The position numbers and the translations under genes were made by a program. DNA of 64,000 nucleotides. Origin: Bradyrhizobium iriomotense (GTDB lineage Bacteria; Pseudomonadota; Alphaproteobacteria; Rhizobiales; Xanthobacteraceae). The stretch lies in the NCBI RefSeq assembly GCF_018130765.1, contig NZ_JAFCJZ010000005.1, positions 124,001 through 188,000 on the forward strand, in the 5' to 3' direction. Shown here piece by piece: positions 25,658-34,302 of this stretch (positions are counted from its first letter, which is position 1; every line of letters starts with the position of its first letter). Under the pieces are notes generated by a model. The model ran no database searches. It was not told where the DNA came from and worked only from the letters and a program-made list of their open reading frames with translations.

Positions 25658-28171
25658 CTAGAACGAAGTGCCACCTCCGAATCTGAACTCCTGGACCATG
25701 TCGTATTTGCCCTTCGTGATCGGCACGGCGTAGTCGAAGCGCAGTGGCCCGAACGGTGAGGCCCAGATCAGGCCGACACCGACCGACGAACGCACCACGT
25801 TGCCGTCGTCATATTGCAGCCCGCAGGTCGGACAGGCCTTTGTGTTGACCTCGCCGGTGGCCGTCCACGATGTCGGCCCCTGATAGCCCCAGAGCGAGCC
25901 GGCGTCGGCGTAAACCGCGCCCTTCAGGCCGACCTCCTTCGGCAGGAACCAGAACGGCATCTGCAGTTCCACGGACGCGCCCCAGTATTTGGTGCCGCCG
26001 AGCGCATCGCCGCTGGCGCCGTAATTGTAGTAGGTGATGTCGCGCGGACCGATGCCGTTGGAGGCGAAGCCGCGCACGAGGTTCGGACCCATCTGGAAGT
26101 GATCCAGCATGCGCAGATCGTTGTTGCCGATCTTGTTGAGGATGCCGCCCTGCAGGTGGATCACGTTGACGATCTCGGACACCAGCGGCGTGTAGTACTT
26201 GGTATCCACCGCAGTCTTGAGATAGGTGACGTCGCCGCCGACGCCGGCAAAATCCTGGCGGAAATCGACCAGCAAGCCGTCCGTGGGATTCTTGGTGTTG
26301 TCGAGCGTGTTGTAGTTGAGCGTATAGCCGAGCGCCGACGTCCAGGTCGCGCCGTTCGCCAGCTCTTTCCGGACCGGCAGGCTCGACTCGCCGTCGCCAT
26401 AGCAGCCATAGCCATAGACGCCGGAATCCGTCGCATTGGTCGGATCCACGCCGCCCAGGACATTCTTGATGTAGGCCGGCGTCGGGTTGTAGGCCAGCGA
26501 CGTATTCGACGCGTTGTTGTTGCAGTTATTGTACGCGCTGGCGAGCGTGATGCTCTGCTGATAGAGCGAGTAGCGGAGCTGGAGCGAGAGATCCTCGCGC
26601 AGCGCGAAGCCCAGGCGCGGCGAGAAGCCCAGCGTCGTCACGCCGTAGCTCGTATAGCTGTTCGACTTCTGCTGCTTCCAATAAGTGTCGAACCCGAGCG
26701 CCAGCCGGTAGTCGAGCAGATACGGCTCGACGAACGACAGCGAGATGCCGCGCGAGTACTGGCCGTAGCTGACGGACGCCTTGGCGTAGAGGCCCTTGCC
26801 GAGCAGGTTGCGCTCGGAGACCGAGACCTCTGCCAGCGCACCGTCGGTCGTCGAATAGCCGCCGGAGATCGAGAAGTCGCCGGTCGACTTCTCCTCCATG
26901 TCGACGACCAGGATGACGCGGTCGCTGGAGGAGCCCGGCTCGGTGACGATCTTGACGCTCTTGAAATAGTCGAGGTTCTTCAGCCGACGCTCGGCACGGT
27001 CGACCAGCGCGCGGTTGTAGGCATCTCCTTCCGAGATGTCGAACTCACGGCGGATGACGTAGTCGCGTGTGCGGGTGTTGCCGCGCAGATTGATGCGCTC
27101 GATATAGGTGCGCGGGCCCTCGTCGACATTGAACACGACGGACACGGTGTGCGCCTCGAAGTTGCGGTCGCCGCTCGGCCGCACCACGGCGAAGGCGTAT
27201 CCGCGGCGCGAGGCCTCGATCTGCATCTCCTCGGTCGATTTCTCGACCGATTCCACGTTGTAGAGCGAACCAACACCGACGCGCGAATAGGAGCGCATCG
27301 AGCTCGCGTCGAAATTGGCGATGCTGGAGCGGACATCGACGGAGCCTACGCGATACTGCTGACCTTCCTCGATCTTGAAGGTGACGTTGAAGCCCTTCTT
27401 GTCCGGATCGTATTCGGTGAGTGCCGCCACGACCTGGGCGTCGGCGAAGCCGTTCTTGAGGTAGAAGCGGCGGATGAGGTCGCGATCGGCTTCGATGCGG
27501 TCGGGATCGTAGATGTCGTTGTTGCCGAGGAAGCTGAGCAGATTGCTCTCATGCGTCTTGATCACGTCGCGCAGGCGCGCGGCCGAATAGGCGCTGTTGC
27601 CGACGAACTCGACCGACTTCACGCCGGTCTTGACGCCTTCCACGATCGTGAAGATGAGATCGACGCGGCTGCTCGGCTGCTCGATGATCTCGGGCGTGAC
27701 GCGCACGTCGTAGCGGCCGGAGCGGCGGTAGATCTCGGCGATCCGCAGCGTGTCGGACTGCACCAATGCCCGCGAGAAGGTTCCGCGCGCCTTGGACTGG
27801 ATTTCCGCCGTGAGCTGCTCGTCCTTGATCTTCTTGTTGCCCTCGAAGGCGATGCGCCCGATCACGGCATTTTCCACCACCGACACGACGATACGCCCGC
27901 CGGCCTGGTTGATCTTCACGTCCTGGAACAGGCCTGTCGCGATCAACGCCTTGAGACCGTCATCGATCGCCGGTTGATCGAGACGCCCGCCAGGGCCGGG
28001 CCTGAAGTAGGAGCGCACGGTCTCGGCCTCGACGCGGCGATTGCCTTCGACGACGATCGTCTCCACCGCCTGTGCGGCCGCCGGCTGCGGCAACAGCGCG
28101 ACAGGAACTGAACTCGCAATCGATACACCGCACATCACCACCGCGATCAGCCAGGGCCGCAAAAACGACAT
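25658..28171 (-). CDS. bamA: BamA-family outer membrane assembly protein, isolated paralogue
   Basis: The 837-residue protein has a signal peptide to about residue 35 (AAAQA|VE). Five POTRA domains follow, roughly 36-430 (VETIVVEGNRRVEAETVRSYF; IGRIAFEGNKKIKDEQL; VKSVEFVGNSAYSAARLRDVI; then POTRA 4 and 5). A 16-strand barrel fills the rest, with the lid-lock motif VRGF and a C-terminal phenylalanine. It would insert beta-barrel proteins into the outer membrane. Three loop regions carry cysteines, including ACPTCGL. GAGGT lies before the ATG at 28171; the GTG at 28189 is rejected. The usual rseP and lpxD-fabZ-lpxA neighbours are missing, so this may be a second copy. Confidence 0.9.
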   Translation of the reverse strand: MSFLRPWLIAVVMCGVSIASSVPVALLPQPAAAQAVETIVVEGNRRVEAETVRSYFRPGPGGRLDQPAIDDGLKALIATGLFQDVKINQAGGRIVVSVVENAVIGRIAFEGNKKIKDEQLTAEIQSKARGTFSRALVQSDTLRIAEIYRRSGRYDVRVTPEIIEQPSSRVDLIFTIVEGVKTGVKSVEFVGNSAYSAARLRDVIKTHESNLLSFLGNNDIYDPDRIEADRDLIRRFYLKNGFADAQVVAALTEYDPDKKGFNVTFKIEEGQQYRVGSVDVRSSIANFDASSMRSYSRVGVGSLYNVESVEKSTEEMQIEASRRGYAFAVVRPSGDRNFEAHTVSVVFNVDEGPRTYIERINLRGNTRTRDYVIRREFDISEGDAYNRALVDRAERRLKNLDYFKSVKIVTEPGSSSDRVILVVDMEEKSTGDFSISGGYSTTDGALAEVSVSERNLLGKGLYAKASVSYGQYSRGISLSFVEPYLLDYRLALGFDTYWKQQKSNSYTSYGVTTLGFSPRLGFALREDLSLQLRYSLYQQSITLASAYNNCNNNASNTSLAYNPTPAYIKNVLGGVDPTNATDSGVYGYGCYGDGESSLPVRKELANGATWTSALGYTLNYNTLDNTKNPTDGLLVDFRQDFAGVGGDVTYLKTAVDTKYYTPLVSEIVNVIHLQGGILNKIGNNDLRMLDHFQMGPNLVRGFASNGIGPRDITYYNYGASGDALGGTKYWGASVELQMPFWFLPKEVGLKGAVYADAGSLWGYQGPTSWTATGEVNTKACPTCGLQYDDGNVVRSSVGVGLIWASPFGPLRFDYAVPITKGKYDMVQEFRFGGGTSF

Positions 28172-28467
28172 TCCACACCTCAAGAGCACCTAGCCTGCTC
28201 TGAAACGAGACGGCTGTGGCCGCGGTGTGGCTTTGTGATTTCTGCATTGTTTCCGCTCGTTCAATTTGATTGGCCGATCGGCACGCAAGCGTCGGAGCCA
28301 TGACGATCGCGCGGGCCTGCGGCGGTGACTGAACGGCATTGAGCCGGCTGCGCACACGGCTTGCCCATGCAGGCCTTCAGCAACATCGCGCAACGCCCGG
28401 ATTCTTTACAGAGGCTTAAGCCGGTGCGAGAGGCGACGACGTCAGGAACTCGCATGGGTATTCGTCG

Positions 28468-28836
28468 ATGAACGCGCTTGTCATGACCAGAACGGTGCTG
28501 GTCGCCCTCCTCGCCTCGACCTTGGCCGCTCATGCCGCAGCGACCGGCAAGCGTGATCGACGACAGACGACACAAAATGCCGTCTATGAGTACGGTCTGC
28601 GCGGCCCCAACCATTCCTATCAGTCCGGTCCGCACACGCGCATCTATGTCAGCAAGCGCTCCTGGCTCGATGGAGGCACGGAGGTGCTTCCCGGCGATCG
28701 CAAGTTCAGCGACTATGCCTTGCCGCCCGGCATCTCGTTTGCGCGCGAGAACAACAACCGGCCGCTCGATCGCCAACCACTCAGCCCCGACTCGGATCTG
28801 GGCGGCTTCACGCAGAGAATCCCGATCTCGTGGTGA
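28468..28836 (+). CDS. small exported protein, function unknown
   Basis: The 122-residue product has a signal peptide (VLVALLASTLAAHA|AA) and a polar mature part of about 95 residues with GLRGPNHSYQSGPHTRIYVSKRSWLDGGTEV and a YALPPG segment. I do not recognise a domain. A second in-frame ATG at 28483 would give a tighter signal peptide; neither start has a clear ribosome site. It is divergent from bamA and followed by a hairpin. It is probably periplasmic or surface-attached. Confidence 0.7.
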   Translation: MNALVMTRTVLVALLASTLAAHAAATGKRDRRQTTQNAVYEYGLRGPNHSYQSGPHTRIYVSKRSWLDGGTEVLPGDRKFSDYALPPGISFARENNNRPLDRQPLSPDSDLGGFTQRIPISW

Positions 28837-28856
28837 CCGGCTTGCGGGACTCCCGG

Positions 28857-28883
28857 CTGTCGTCTCGATAAGTGAGACGACAG
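28857..28883 (+). terminator. hairpin after the small exported protein gene
   Basis: A perfect 10-bp stem (CTGTCGTCTC/GAGACGACAG) with a 7-nt loop begins 20 bp past the stop. No T-run follows, so the efficiency is uncertain. The rest of the 329-bp gap 28837-29165 shows no gene and no iron-response box I can defend. Confidence 0.6.
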
Positions 28884-29165
28884 TCAATGCGCTGCTTCCG
28901 GCAATATCCCGTCGATCGCACGCTAGCAATCGCGCGCGAGCGGAGATGACGTCTGCGTGCGCGCATCTGCCGCACGCGATTTCATGTTCTCCACATTCGT
29001 CTTGAACCATTCCAAATTCGCTCATCGCACGTTCAAGCAATTCTATTTTGCGCGTGTGGAATTCCGATCGCGTCACCCATAGAAGTCCGCATCGCTCGAC
29101 GCTCATCAGCACACAGCTGCGCGCGTTCGCGTGAATCAGTTCGGCGAAATTGGGGATCATCACTG

Positions 29166-31445
29166 GTGGGCGTTGCTTTGTCGGAGAGGAAACATCGTTG
29201 GTTTGGAAGCGCAGCAGCGATCAACGCCACGATGTTCGGTTCGGTCGTATTCGTATCTGTTGAAGTCCTGGCCTCCCAGGCGCAGGCCCAGAGCAGCAAC
29301 CTGCCACCGGTCACCGTCGAAGCGCCGAGAGCGCCGAAGACGCGCAGCAGCAGCACCGCGTCCAATCAGCGCACGCGGTCTCAGCGCGCGACCACTGCGA
29401 CTCGTCGGGGCAATTTGGCAGCCGATCAGAATCGCGCGCCGCAGGCATCTGGAGGCGCGTCCAGTGCAACGACCGGCTACGTCGCGACCAGCGGCACTGC
29501 CGGCACCAAGACCAACACGCCATTGATCGAGACGCCGCAATCGCTCTCCATCGTGACGAAGAAGGAGCTCGAGGATCGCAACGTCCAGACGCTCAAGGAC
29601 GCCGTCAACTACACGCCCGGCATCACGACCACGGCATTCGGTTACGATCCACGCTTCGACGCCTTTTCCATCCGCGGCTTCGACGTGACCTATACCGGCA
29701 TCTATCGCGATGGCCTGCGGCAGGGCGGCGGCAATTTCGCCATTCCCAAGATCGAGCCCTATGGACTCGAGAGCGTCTCGATCCTCCGCGGGCCAGCCTC
29801 CGGCCTCTATGGCCTCGGCTCCCCCGGCGGCATCGTCGACGTCACGACGAAGCGGCCGCCGCAGACCGCATTCGGCGAGGTGCAATTGCAGGCCGGCAAT
29901 TACGATCGCTACCAGGGCGCCTTCGACGTCGGCGGTCCGGTCCCCGGCAGCGACCAATTGTATTACCGGCTGACGGGCTTGCTGCGCGACGCAAAAACCT
30001 GGTTTCCCGGCAATGACGACGACCGTGCCTATATCGCCCCTGCCCTGACCTGGAAACCGAACCTCGATACGACCTTCACGATCCTCGGCGAGTATCAGAC
30101 CAGCCGTACAGCCGCGAGCATCGGTAACGCTCGCACGGTCGATGGCAAGCTGACCAACATCTACTCGAACGATCCGGCGTTCAGCGCCATGGACCAGAAG
30201 CAGTTCCGCGTCGGTTATGCGTTCGAGCACAACGTCAATGACACCTGGACCGTCCGGCAGAATTTCCGGTTCTATCAGGTCAACACCGACGCGAAGTATA
30301 CCCAGATCGATAGTCTCGACTTCGCGACCCAGACCGCCACGCGTTCGGCCTGGCGAATCCTCGATAATTTCAAGACCGCCACCCTCGACAACCAGGCCGA
30401 AGCCAAGTTCATGCTCGGCGCGGTCAAGAACACCGTGCTGTTCGGCGTCGACTACAGCAACTCCCGTTACGACGACAAGATCGGGTACGGGCCGGCGCCC
30501 GATCTCAATCTTGCGACCATGAACTACGGCACGCAGGCGATCGCCACGCCGGCATTCTCGATCTTCACCAAGCAGTCGACCAACGAGATCGGAGTCTACG
30601 CACAGGAGCAGGCCCGGCTCGGCGGATTCATCCTGACGCTCAACGGCCGTCAGAGCTGGGTCTCGCAGAGCACGACCACGACGCTGAATGGGACGCCGGA
30701 CACCTCGAAGCCTTCGGCCTTCACCGGCCGCGCAGGCCTGAGCTATGTTTTCGACAACGGCGTTGCGCCCTATGTCAGCTACGCCACCTCGTTCAGCCCG
30801 CAAACCGGCGTCGACGTGACGGGGGCCACATTCAAGCCGACCACCGGCGAGCAGACCGAGGCGGGCATCAAGTATCAAATGCCGAATGTTCCGCTGCTGC
30901 TGACTGCCGCCGTGTTCGACATCAAGCAGGACAATGTTCTGCGCACCAACCCCGACGCCATCACGTTCCAGGCGGCCACCGGACAGATCGAGTCCAAGGG
31001 CGTTGAGCTCGAGGCCAAGCTGGCGCTCACACCGGGCTTCGACCTCACCGCGGCCTACACCCACCTCAACGTCGTGATCACGCGCGGCAATACCGATACG
31101 ACCGGCAACGAGTATTCCGGCATCCCGAGAGACTCGTTCGCGGCGTTCGGCAAGTACACGTTCCAGTCCGGCACTCCGGTGGAAGGGCTGGGGCTGGGCC
31201 TCGGCGCGCGCTATATCGGCGCGAACTTCGGCAACGACCAGAACACGTTCGAGAACGCGGCTATGACGTTGTTCGACGCCGTGGTCGACTACGATCTCGG
31301 CAAGCTCGACCGGAGTTTTCGCGGCGCCTATATGCGCGTGAACGCCACCAACCTGTTCGACAAGAAGTATGACACCTGCCAGTCCGGCTATTGCTATGCC
31401 GGCGCACGGCGTCAGGTGATCGGGACGTTGAGTTATCGGTGGTAG
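29166..31445 (+). CDS. TonB-dependent siderophore receptor (FhuA/FoxA-like)
   Basis: The 759-residue receptor has a signal peptide ending ASQAQAQ. A long S/T/R-rich linker of about 80 residues follows, then the plug (NTPLIETPQSLSIVTKKELEDRNVQTLKDAVNYTPGI, RGF, LRGPASGLYGLGSPGGIVDVTTKRP) and a 22-strand barrel ending LSYRW. The plug matches TonB-dependent siderophore receptors for hydroxamates such as ferrichrome. It imports an iron-siderophore complex across the outer membrane using TonB. The start is the GTG at 29166 with a GGGG stretch upstream. No fhu transporter or sigma/anti-sigma pair is adjacent, so the ligand is uncertain. An iron-responsive promoter is expected but I cannot point to one. 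Confidence 0.92.
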   Translation: MGVALSERKHRWFGSAAAINATMFGSVVFVSVEVLASQAQAQSSNLPPVTVEAPRAPKTRSSSTASNQRTRSQRATTATRRGNLAADQNRAPQASGGASSATTGYVATSGTAGTKTNTPLIETPQSLSIVTKKELEDRNVQTLKDAVNYTPGITTTAFGYDPRFDAFSIRGFDVTYTGIYRDGLRQGGGNFAIPKIEPYGLESVSILRGPASGLYGLGSPGGIVDVTTKRPPQTAFGEVQLQAGNYDRYQGAFDVGGPVPGSDQLYYRLTGLLRDAKTWFPGNDDDRAYIAPALTWKPNLDTTFTILGEYQTSRTAASIGNARTVDGKLTNIYSNDPAFSAMDQKQFRVGYAFEHNVNDTWTVRQNFRFYQVNTDAKYTQIDSLDFATQTATRSAWRILDNFKTATLDNQAEAKFMLGAVKNTVLFGVDYSNSRYDDKIGYGPAPDLNLATMNYGTQAIATPAFSIFTKQSTNEIGVYAQEQARLGGFILTLNGRQSWVSQSTTTTLNGTPDTSKPSAFTGRAGLSYVFDNGVAPYVSYATSFSPQTGVDVTGATFKPTTGEQTEAGIKYQMPNVPLLLTAAVFDIKQDNVLRTNPDAITFQAATGQIESKGVELEAKLALTPGFDLTAAYTHLNVVITRGNTDTTGNEYSGIPRDSFAAFGKYTFQSGTPVEGLGLGLGARYIGANFGNDQNTFENAAMTLFDAVVDYDLGKLDRSFRGAYMRVNATNLFDKKYDTCQSGYCYAGARRQVIGTLSYRW

Positions 31446-31577
31446 GCACAGTCGCGGGTCGAGGCGCTCATTGCTCAGTCTCGTCATCTTAGCTTTCAAA
31501 TCCGTCATCCCCGCGCAACGGCGAAACCGTTGTCGCTGGAGGTGCAAAGCGCGCGAAGCAAGGCATCGCGAGCGGAG

Positions 31578-31626
31578 CCTCGAAGGATGTACGGCCGCGA
31601 TGCAGCCGGGCCGTCGCCCTTCGAGG
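31578..31626. repeat. inverted repeat CCTCGAAGG/CCTTCGAGG
   Basis: Nine-bp arms flank about 31 bp. The surrounding wording (gagcggagcctcgaagg ... cccttcgagggccgc) is a type of dispersed Bradyrhizobium intergenic repeat that I recall from other genomes. Confidence 0.65.
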
Positions 31627-31688
31627 GCCGCTGAAGAAGCGGCCGCCTCAGGGTGACAGAGAAAGATAAGCACTCGCGGCTTCCACAT

Positions 31689-31768
31689 CGTCATTGCGAG
31701 CGTAGCGAACCAATCCAGACTGCCGCCGCGGATAGATTCTGGATTGCTTCGCTTCGCTCGCAATGACG
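31689..31768. repeat. 80-bp palindromic element CGTCATTGCGAGCG...CGCTCGCAATGACG
   Basis: Fourteen-bp perfect outer arms and partly paired inner arms (CCAATCCAGA / TCTGGATTG) can form a long cruciform or RNA hairpin. One arm of the same element recurs at 54585-54612 in this window, which shows it is a dispersed repeat. Confidence 0.85.
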
Positions 31769-31805
31769 GAGTGTGTGGCGGCACCGCAATTCTCTGAACC
31801 GCTCT

Positions 31806-31893
31806 CGTAGGATGGGTAGAGCGAAGCGAAACCCATCACGCATCCTCAACGCCGAAGCATGATGGGTTTCGCAAGTGCTCTACCCATCCTACG
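31806..31893. repeat. 88-bp palindromic element CGTAGGATGGGTAGAGC...GCTCTACCCATCCTACG
   Basis: The outer arms pair perfectly over 17 bp and inner arms GCGAAACCCATCA / TGATGGGTTTCGC over 13 bp. I recall this class as a common rhizobial intergenic repeat. A transcript would fold into a very stable hairpin. Confidence 0.85.
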
Positions 31894-31957
31894 GCCCGTC
31901 GGACACACCTTCGCATCCTCGCGACTGATCTCGCCCGAGCTTTGCTTCGTCGTTCCA

Positions 31958-32450
31958 CCCTCTTAAGCCAAGAGGGCGCAGGGAAGGCCGGGTGCCGGCG
32001 GCACCCGCGGTCCACTGCGCGAAAGGTAGCGCAGAGAAAACCGCACAGCAGCATACAGGTGAAGCCCAACACACGGCCTTCCCTGCGCGATGGTTGGACG
32101 GCTTATGCCGTGCTCTCCCGGGAGCCGAGTTCGTTCTGGCCTCCCTTACCCCGCGAATTGACGATGCCGTCTGCCCGGTTGGGCTCGCGCGCATCTTCGC
32201 GAAGGGCTTGACCGTAGCAACGACGGCCAGGACCACACGGTTTTGCCGTACACGCGTTCGTTGGCACCACAGGGTTCGACGGCGTTGTGCACGTTGCCAT
32301 CGAAATGTTGGCGCGACGAACTTAACAGCGCCGCTCGTCCGCACGTGGTTACGAGCTCACAGGGACTACCCGCCCTGCCCTTAACCCCTCGTGCCGACGC
32401 TGCCGCGTCCACCGCAAGTCCGGCTCGCGAAAATGACGACCTCATGATCG
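31958..32450. repeat. about 490-bp dispersed non-coding repeat
   Basis: It opens with a CCCTCTT/AAGAGGG hairpin and contains the wording gggaaggccgggtgccgg and a later ggccttccctgcgcgatggt. I remember these from many Bradyrhizobium and Rhodopseudomonas intergenic regions, where they often cause spurious gene calls. Its right edge is not sharp. Confidence 0.65.
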
Positions 32451-32742
32451 CCCCTCAAGGATGAGCCGGGATAGGCGATACATACGACAAATCCGAATTT
32501 CGGTAAAGCGGAATGTTTTTGTCGAGAGTGCTTGACTCGGCGACGAAACAGGGCCGATGTTGTCCCCGACGAACTCCCCGCCGCCGGCACCGAGATGCCG
32601 CGCAACATCTGTTTACATTCAGCAACATTCGGGCTGCCGAAAGGCCACGATCCCTAGGCTAGTGGTTCCCGCCTCGTCCTGCCCGAGGGCCATGAGCGCC
32701 CTCCTCCTTCCGGGGCGAGGCCAATGAATCTCAGTCGATTTG

Positions 32743-34302
32743 ATGCCGTCACACTTGTCCGTCGCAGTCCCCGTGCCTTCCGCAAAGGAGAACCGTCATC
32801 CGACGCCCCGCCCGCTGCGCGAAGTCCTGTCCCGTGCCGGATCGACTTGCCTCGCGCTGGCGCTGATCGGCTCGTTGGCGGGCTGTGCCGTGGGCCCGGA
32901 CTATGCGGGGCCGCCCCGGCTGGAGCTGCCGTCGCACTGGAGCGTCAAATCCGCCTCGCGGCGCGGCGCCGGCACGCTCGATCGCTGGTGGCTGCGCCTG
33001 CGCGATCCACTGCTCAACCGTCTGATCGAACAGGCCGTCGAAGCCAACCCCGATGTCGCAAAGGCCAAAGCGGTGGTGCGCGAGGCGCGCGCGACGGTCC
33101 AGCAAACCGGCGCCGGGCTGTTTCCATCCGTCAGCGGCTCGGCCGAGGTAACCAACAACAAGGCGAGCTCAGGCTCCGCATCAGCCGTGGTCGACAACGC
33201 GCCCTACGCGCTGCACCAGGCGAGCTTCGATTCGAGCTGGGAACTCGACCTGTTCGGCGGCACACAGCGCAACATCGAGGCGGCGGTGCGCGGCGCGCAA
33301 TCGGCCGAGGAGGATCTGCGCGACAGCCTCGTCACGCTGATCGGCGATGTCGCCGCCTATTACGTCGAGGCACGCGGCTACCAGGCCCGGATCGCGCTGG
33401 CGCAGCGCACTGCGGTCTCGCAACGCGACACCGAAAAGCTCACACGCAGCAAGTACGAGGCCGGCAGCGGCAACGCCGTCGATCTCGCCAAGGCCACCGC
33501 GCAGGCCGCGAGCACCGAAGCCAACGTTCCGACCTATCAGACCGCGCTCGCAGCCGACATCCATCGGCTCGGCATCCTGCTCGGACGGCCGCCCGACGGT
33601 GTCGCTTCGCTGATGGCGCGGTCCGCGCCCGTGCCGGCGCCGCGCATGCCGCTGCCGACGGGCCTGCCCGCCGATCTCCTCATGAGCCGCCCCGATGTCG
33701 CCAGCGCCGAGCGCAAGCTGGCGCAGGCCACCGCCAAGATCGGCGCGGCCGAGGCCGACCGCTATCCGGCGGTGTCCTTGACCGGCTCGGTCGGCACCTC
33801 GGCGATGCGTGTCGGCGACCTCGCCAAATATTCCAGCGTGAGCTGGTCGGTCGGACCGTCGGTCACCGTGCCGGTGTTCGACGCGGGCAAGCGGCTGGCC
33901 ACGGTGAGGATCGCGGAAGCGCAGCGCGATCAGGCGTTCGCGACGTTCCATTCGACCTTGCTCACCGCGCTCGAGGATGTCGAGAACGCGCTGGTGTCGC
34001 TGTCGCAGGAGCGCGTGCGCGCGACCAAGCTGACCGAGGCGGCGAAGAACTACGGCGAGGCCGCAAAGCTGTCGCGATCGCTGTTCGAGACCGGAAGCGC
34101 CAGCTTCATCGACGTGCTCGATGCCGAACGCTCGCTCTATTCAGCCGAGGATTCGCTGATCCAGAGCAAGGTGTCGGCGGCCAAGGATTACATTTCGCTG
34201 GCCAAGGCGCTCGGCGGCGGCTGGGCCGATCCGGTCGACGTGTCGACGCCTGTTATCGTGGACAGCAATACAGGACCGCATATGCGGGAGGCGTTGAAGT
34301 GA
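32743..34302 (+). CDS. outer membrane efflux lipoprotein, NodT/OprM family
   Basis: The 519-residue TolC-type protein has a lipoprotein signal ending SLAGC (cysteine about residue 48). It then has CAVGPDYAGP, typical of NodT-family factors, and two OEP repeats (around 80-280 and 295-490; GADLLMSRPDVASAERKLAQA-like region and VPVFDAGKRLATV). It would form the outer-membrane channel for the MacAB pump encoded next. The ATG at 32743 leaves a long N-region; a GTG at 32773 is an alternative. Its stop overlaps macA by GTGA. It opens the run of six co-directed genes to 40802. Confidence 0.9.
   Translation: MPSHLSVAVPVPSAKENRHPTPRPLREVLSRAGSTCLALALIGSLAGCAVGPDYAGPPRLELPSHWSVKSASRRGAGTLDRWWLRLRDPLLNRLIEQAVEANPDVAKAKAVVREARATVQQTGAGLFPSVSGSAEVTNNKASSGSASAVVDNAPYALHQASFDSSWELDLFGGTQRNIEAAVRGAQSAEEDLRDSLVTLIGDVAAYYVEARGYQARIALAQRTAVSQRDTEKLTRSKYEAGSGNAVDLAKATAQAASTEANVPTYQTALAADIHRLGILLGRPPDGVASLMARSAPVPAPRMPLPTGLPADLLMSRPDVASAERKLAQATAKIGAAEADRYPAVSLTGSVGTSAMRVGDLAKYSSVSWSVGPSVTVPVFDAGKRLATVRIAEAQRDQAFATFHSTLLTALEDVENALVSLSQERVRATKLTEAAKNYGEAAKLSRSLFETGSASFIDVLDAERSLYSAEDSLIQSKVSAAKDYISLAKALGGGWADPVDVSTPVIVDSNTGPHMREALK

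Larger units (their letters stand above)
31446..32742. other. 1.3-kb non-coding region packed with inverted repeats
   Basis: No credible gene lies here on either strand; frames present are short, arginine-rich and match no family. It contains at least four repeat units listed separately (31578-31626, 31689-31768, 31806-31893, 31958-32450). The last 290 bp before the nodT-type gene should hold the promoter of the efflux operon, but no clear -35/-10 pair is visible. A small hairpin TTCGG/CCGAA lies near 32628-32641. Confidence 0.8.

Noticed and set aside
25814..28111. 765-codon open frame antisense to bamA
   Set aside because: No domain, low-information composition; bamA on the other strand has clear POTRA and barrel motifs.
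28890..29160. Possible Fur or Irr box before the siderophore receptor
   Set aside because: Short AT-containing words such as GGAATTCC are present, but no full palindrome of the known types could be defended.
28261..29163. 300-codon minus frame between bamA and the receptor
   Set aside because: It overlaps the small exported protein gene with its signal peptide, has no motif and low plausibility of composition.
29160..31784. 874-codon frame antisense to the siderophore receptor, extending into repeats
   Set aside because: The receptor has a signal peptide, plug and barrel; the antisense frame runs into non-coding repeats.
31925..32450. Several 60-150-codon frames in the repeat region
   Set aside because: They lie within a dispersed non-coding repeat known to create false gene calls.
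32724..34298. First 525 codons of a 936-codon frame that runs into macA
   Set aside because: This part is a different frame of the efflux lipoprotein gene. Only the last 411 codons (from GTG at 34299) are a real protein, MacA.
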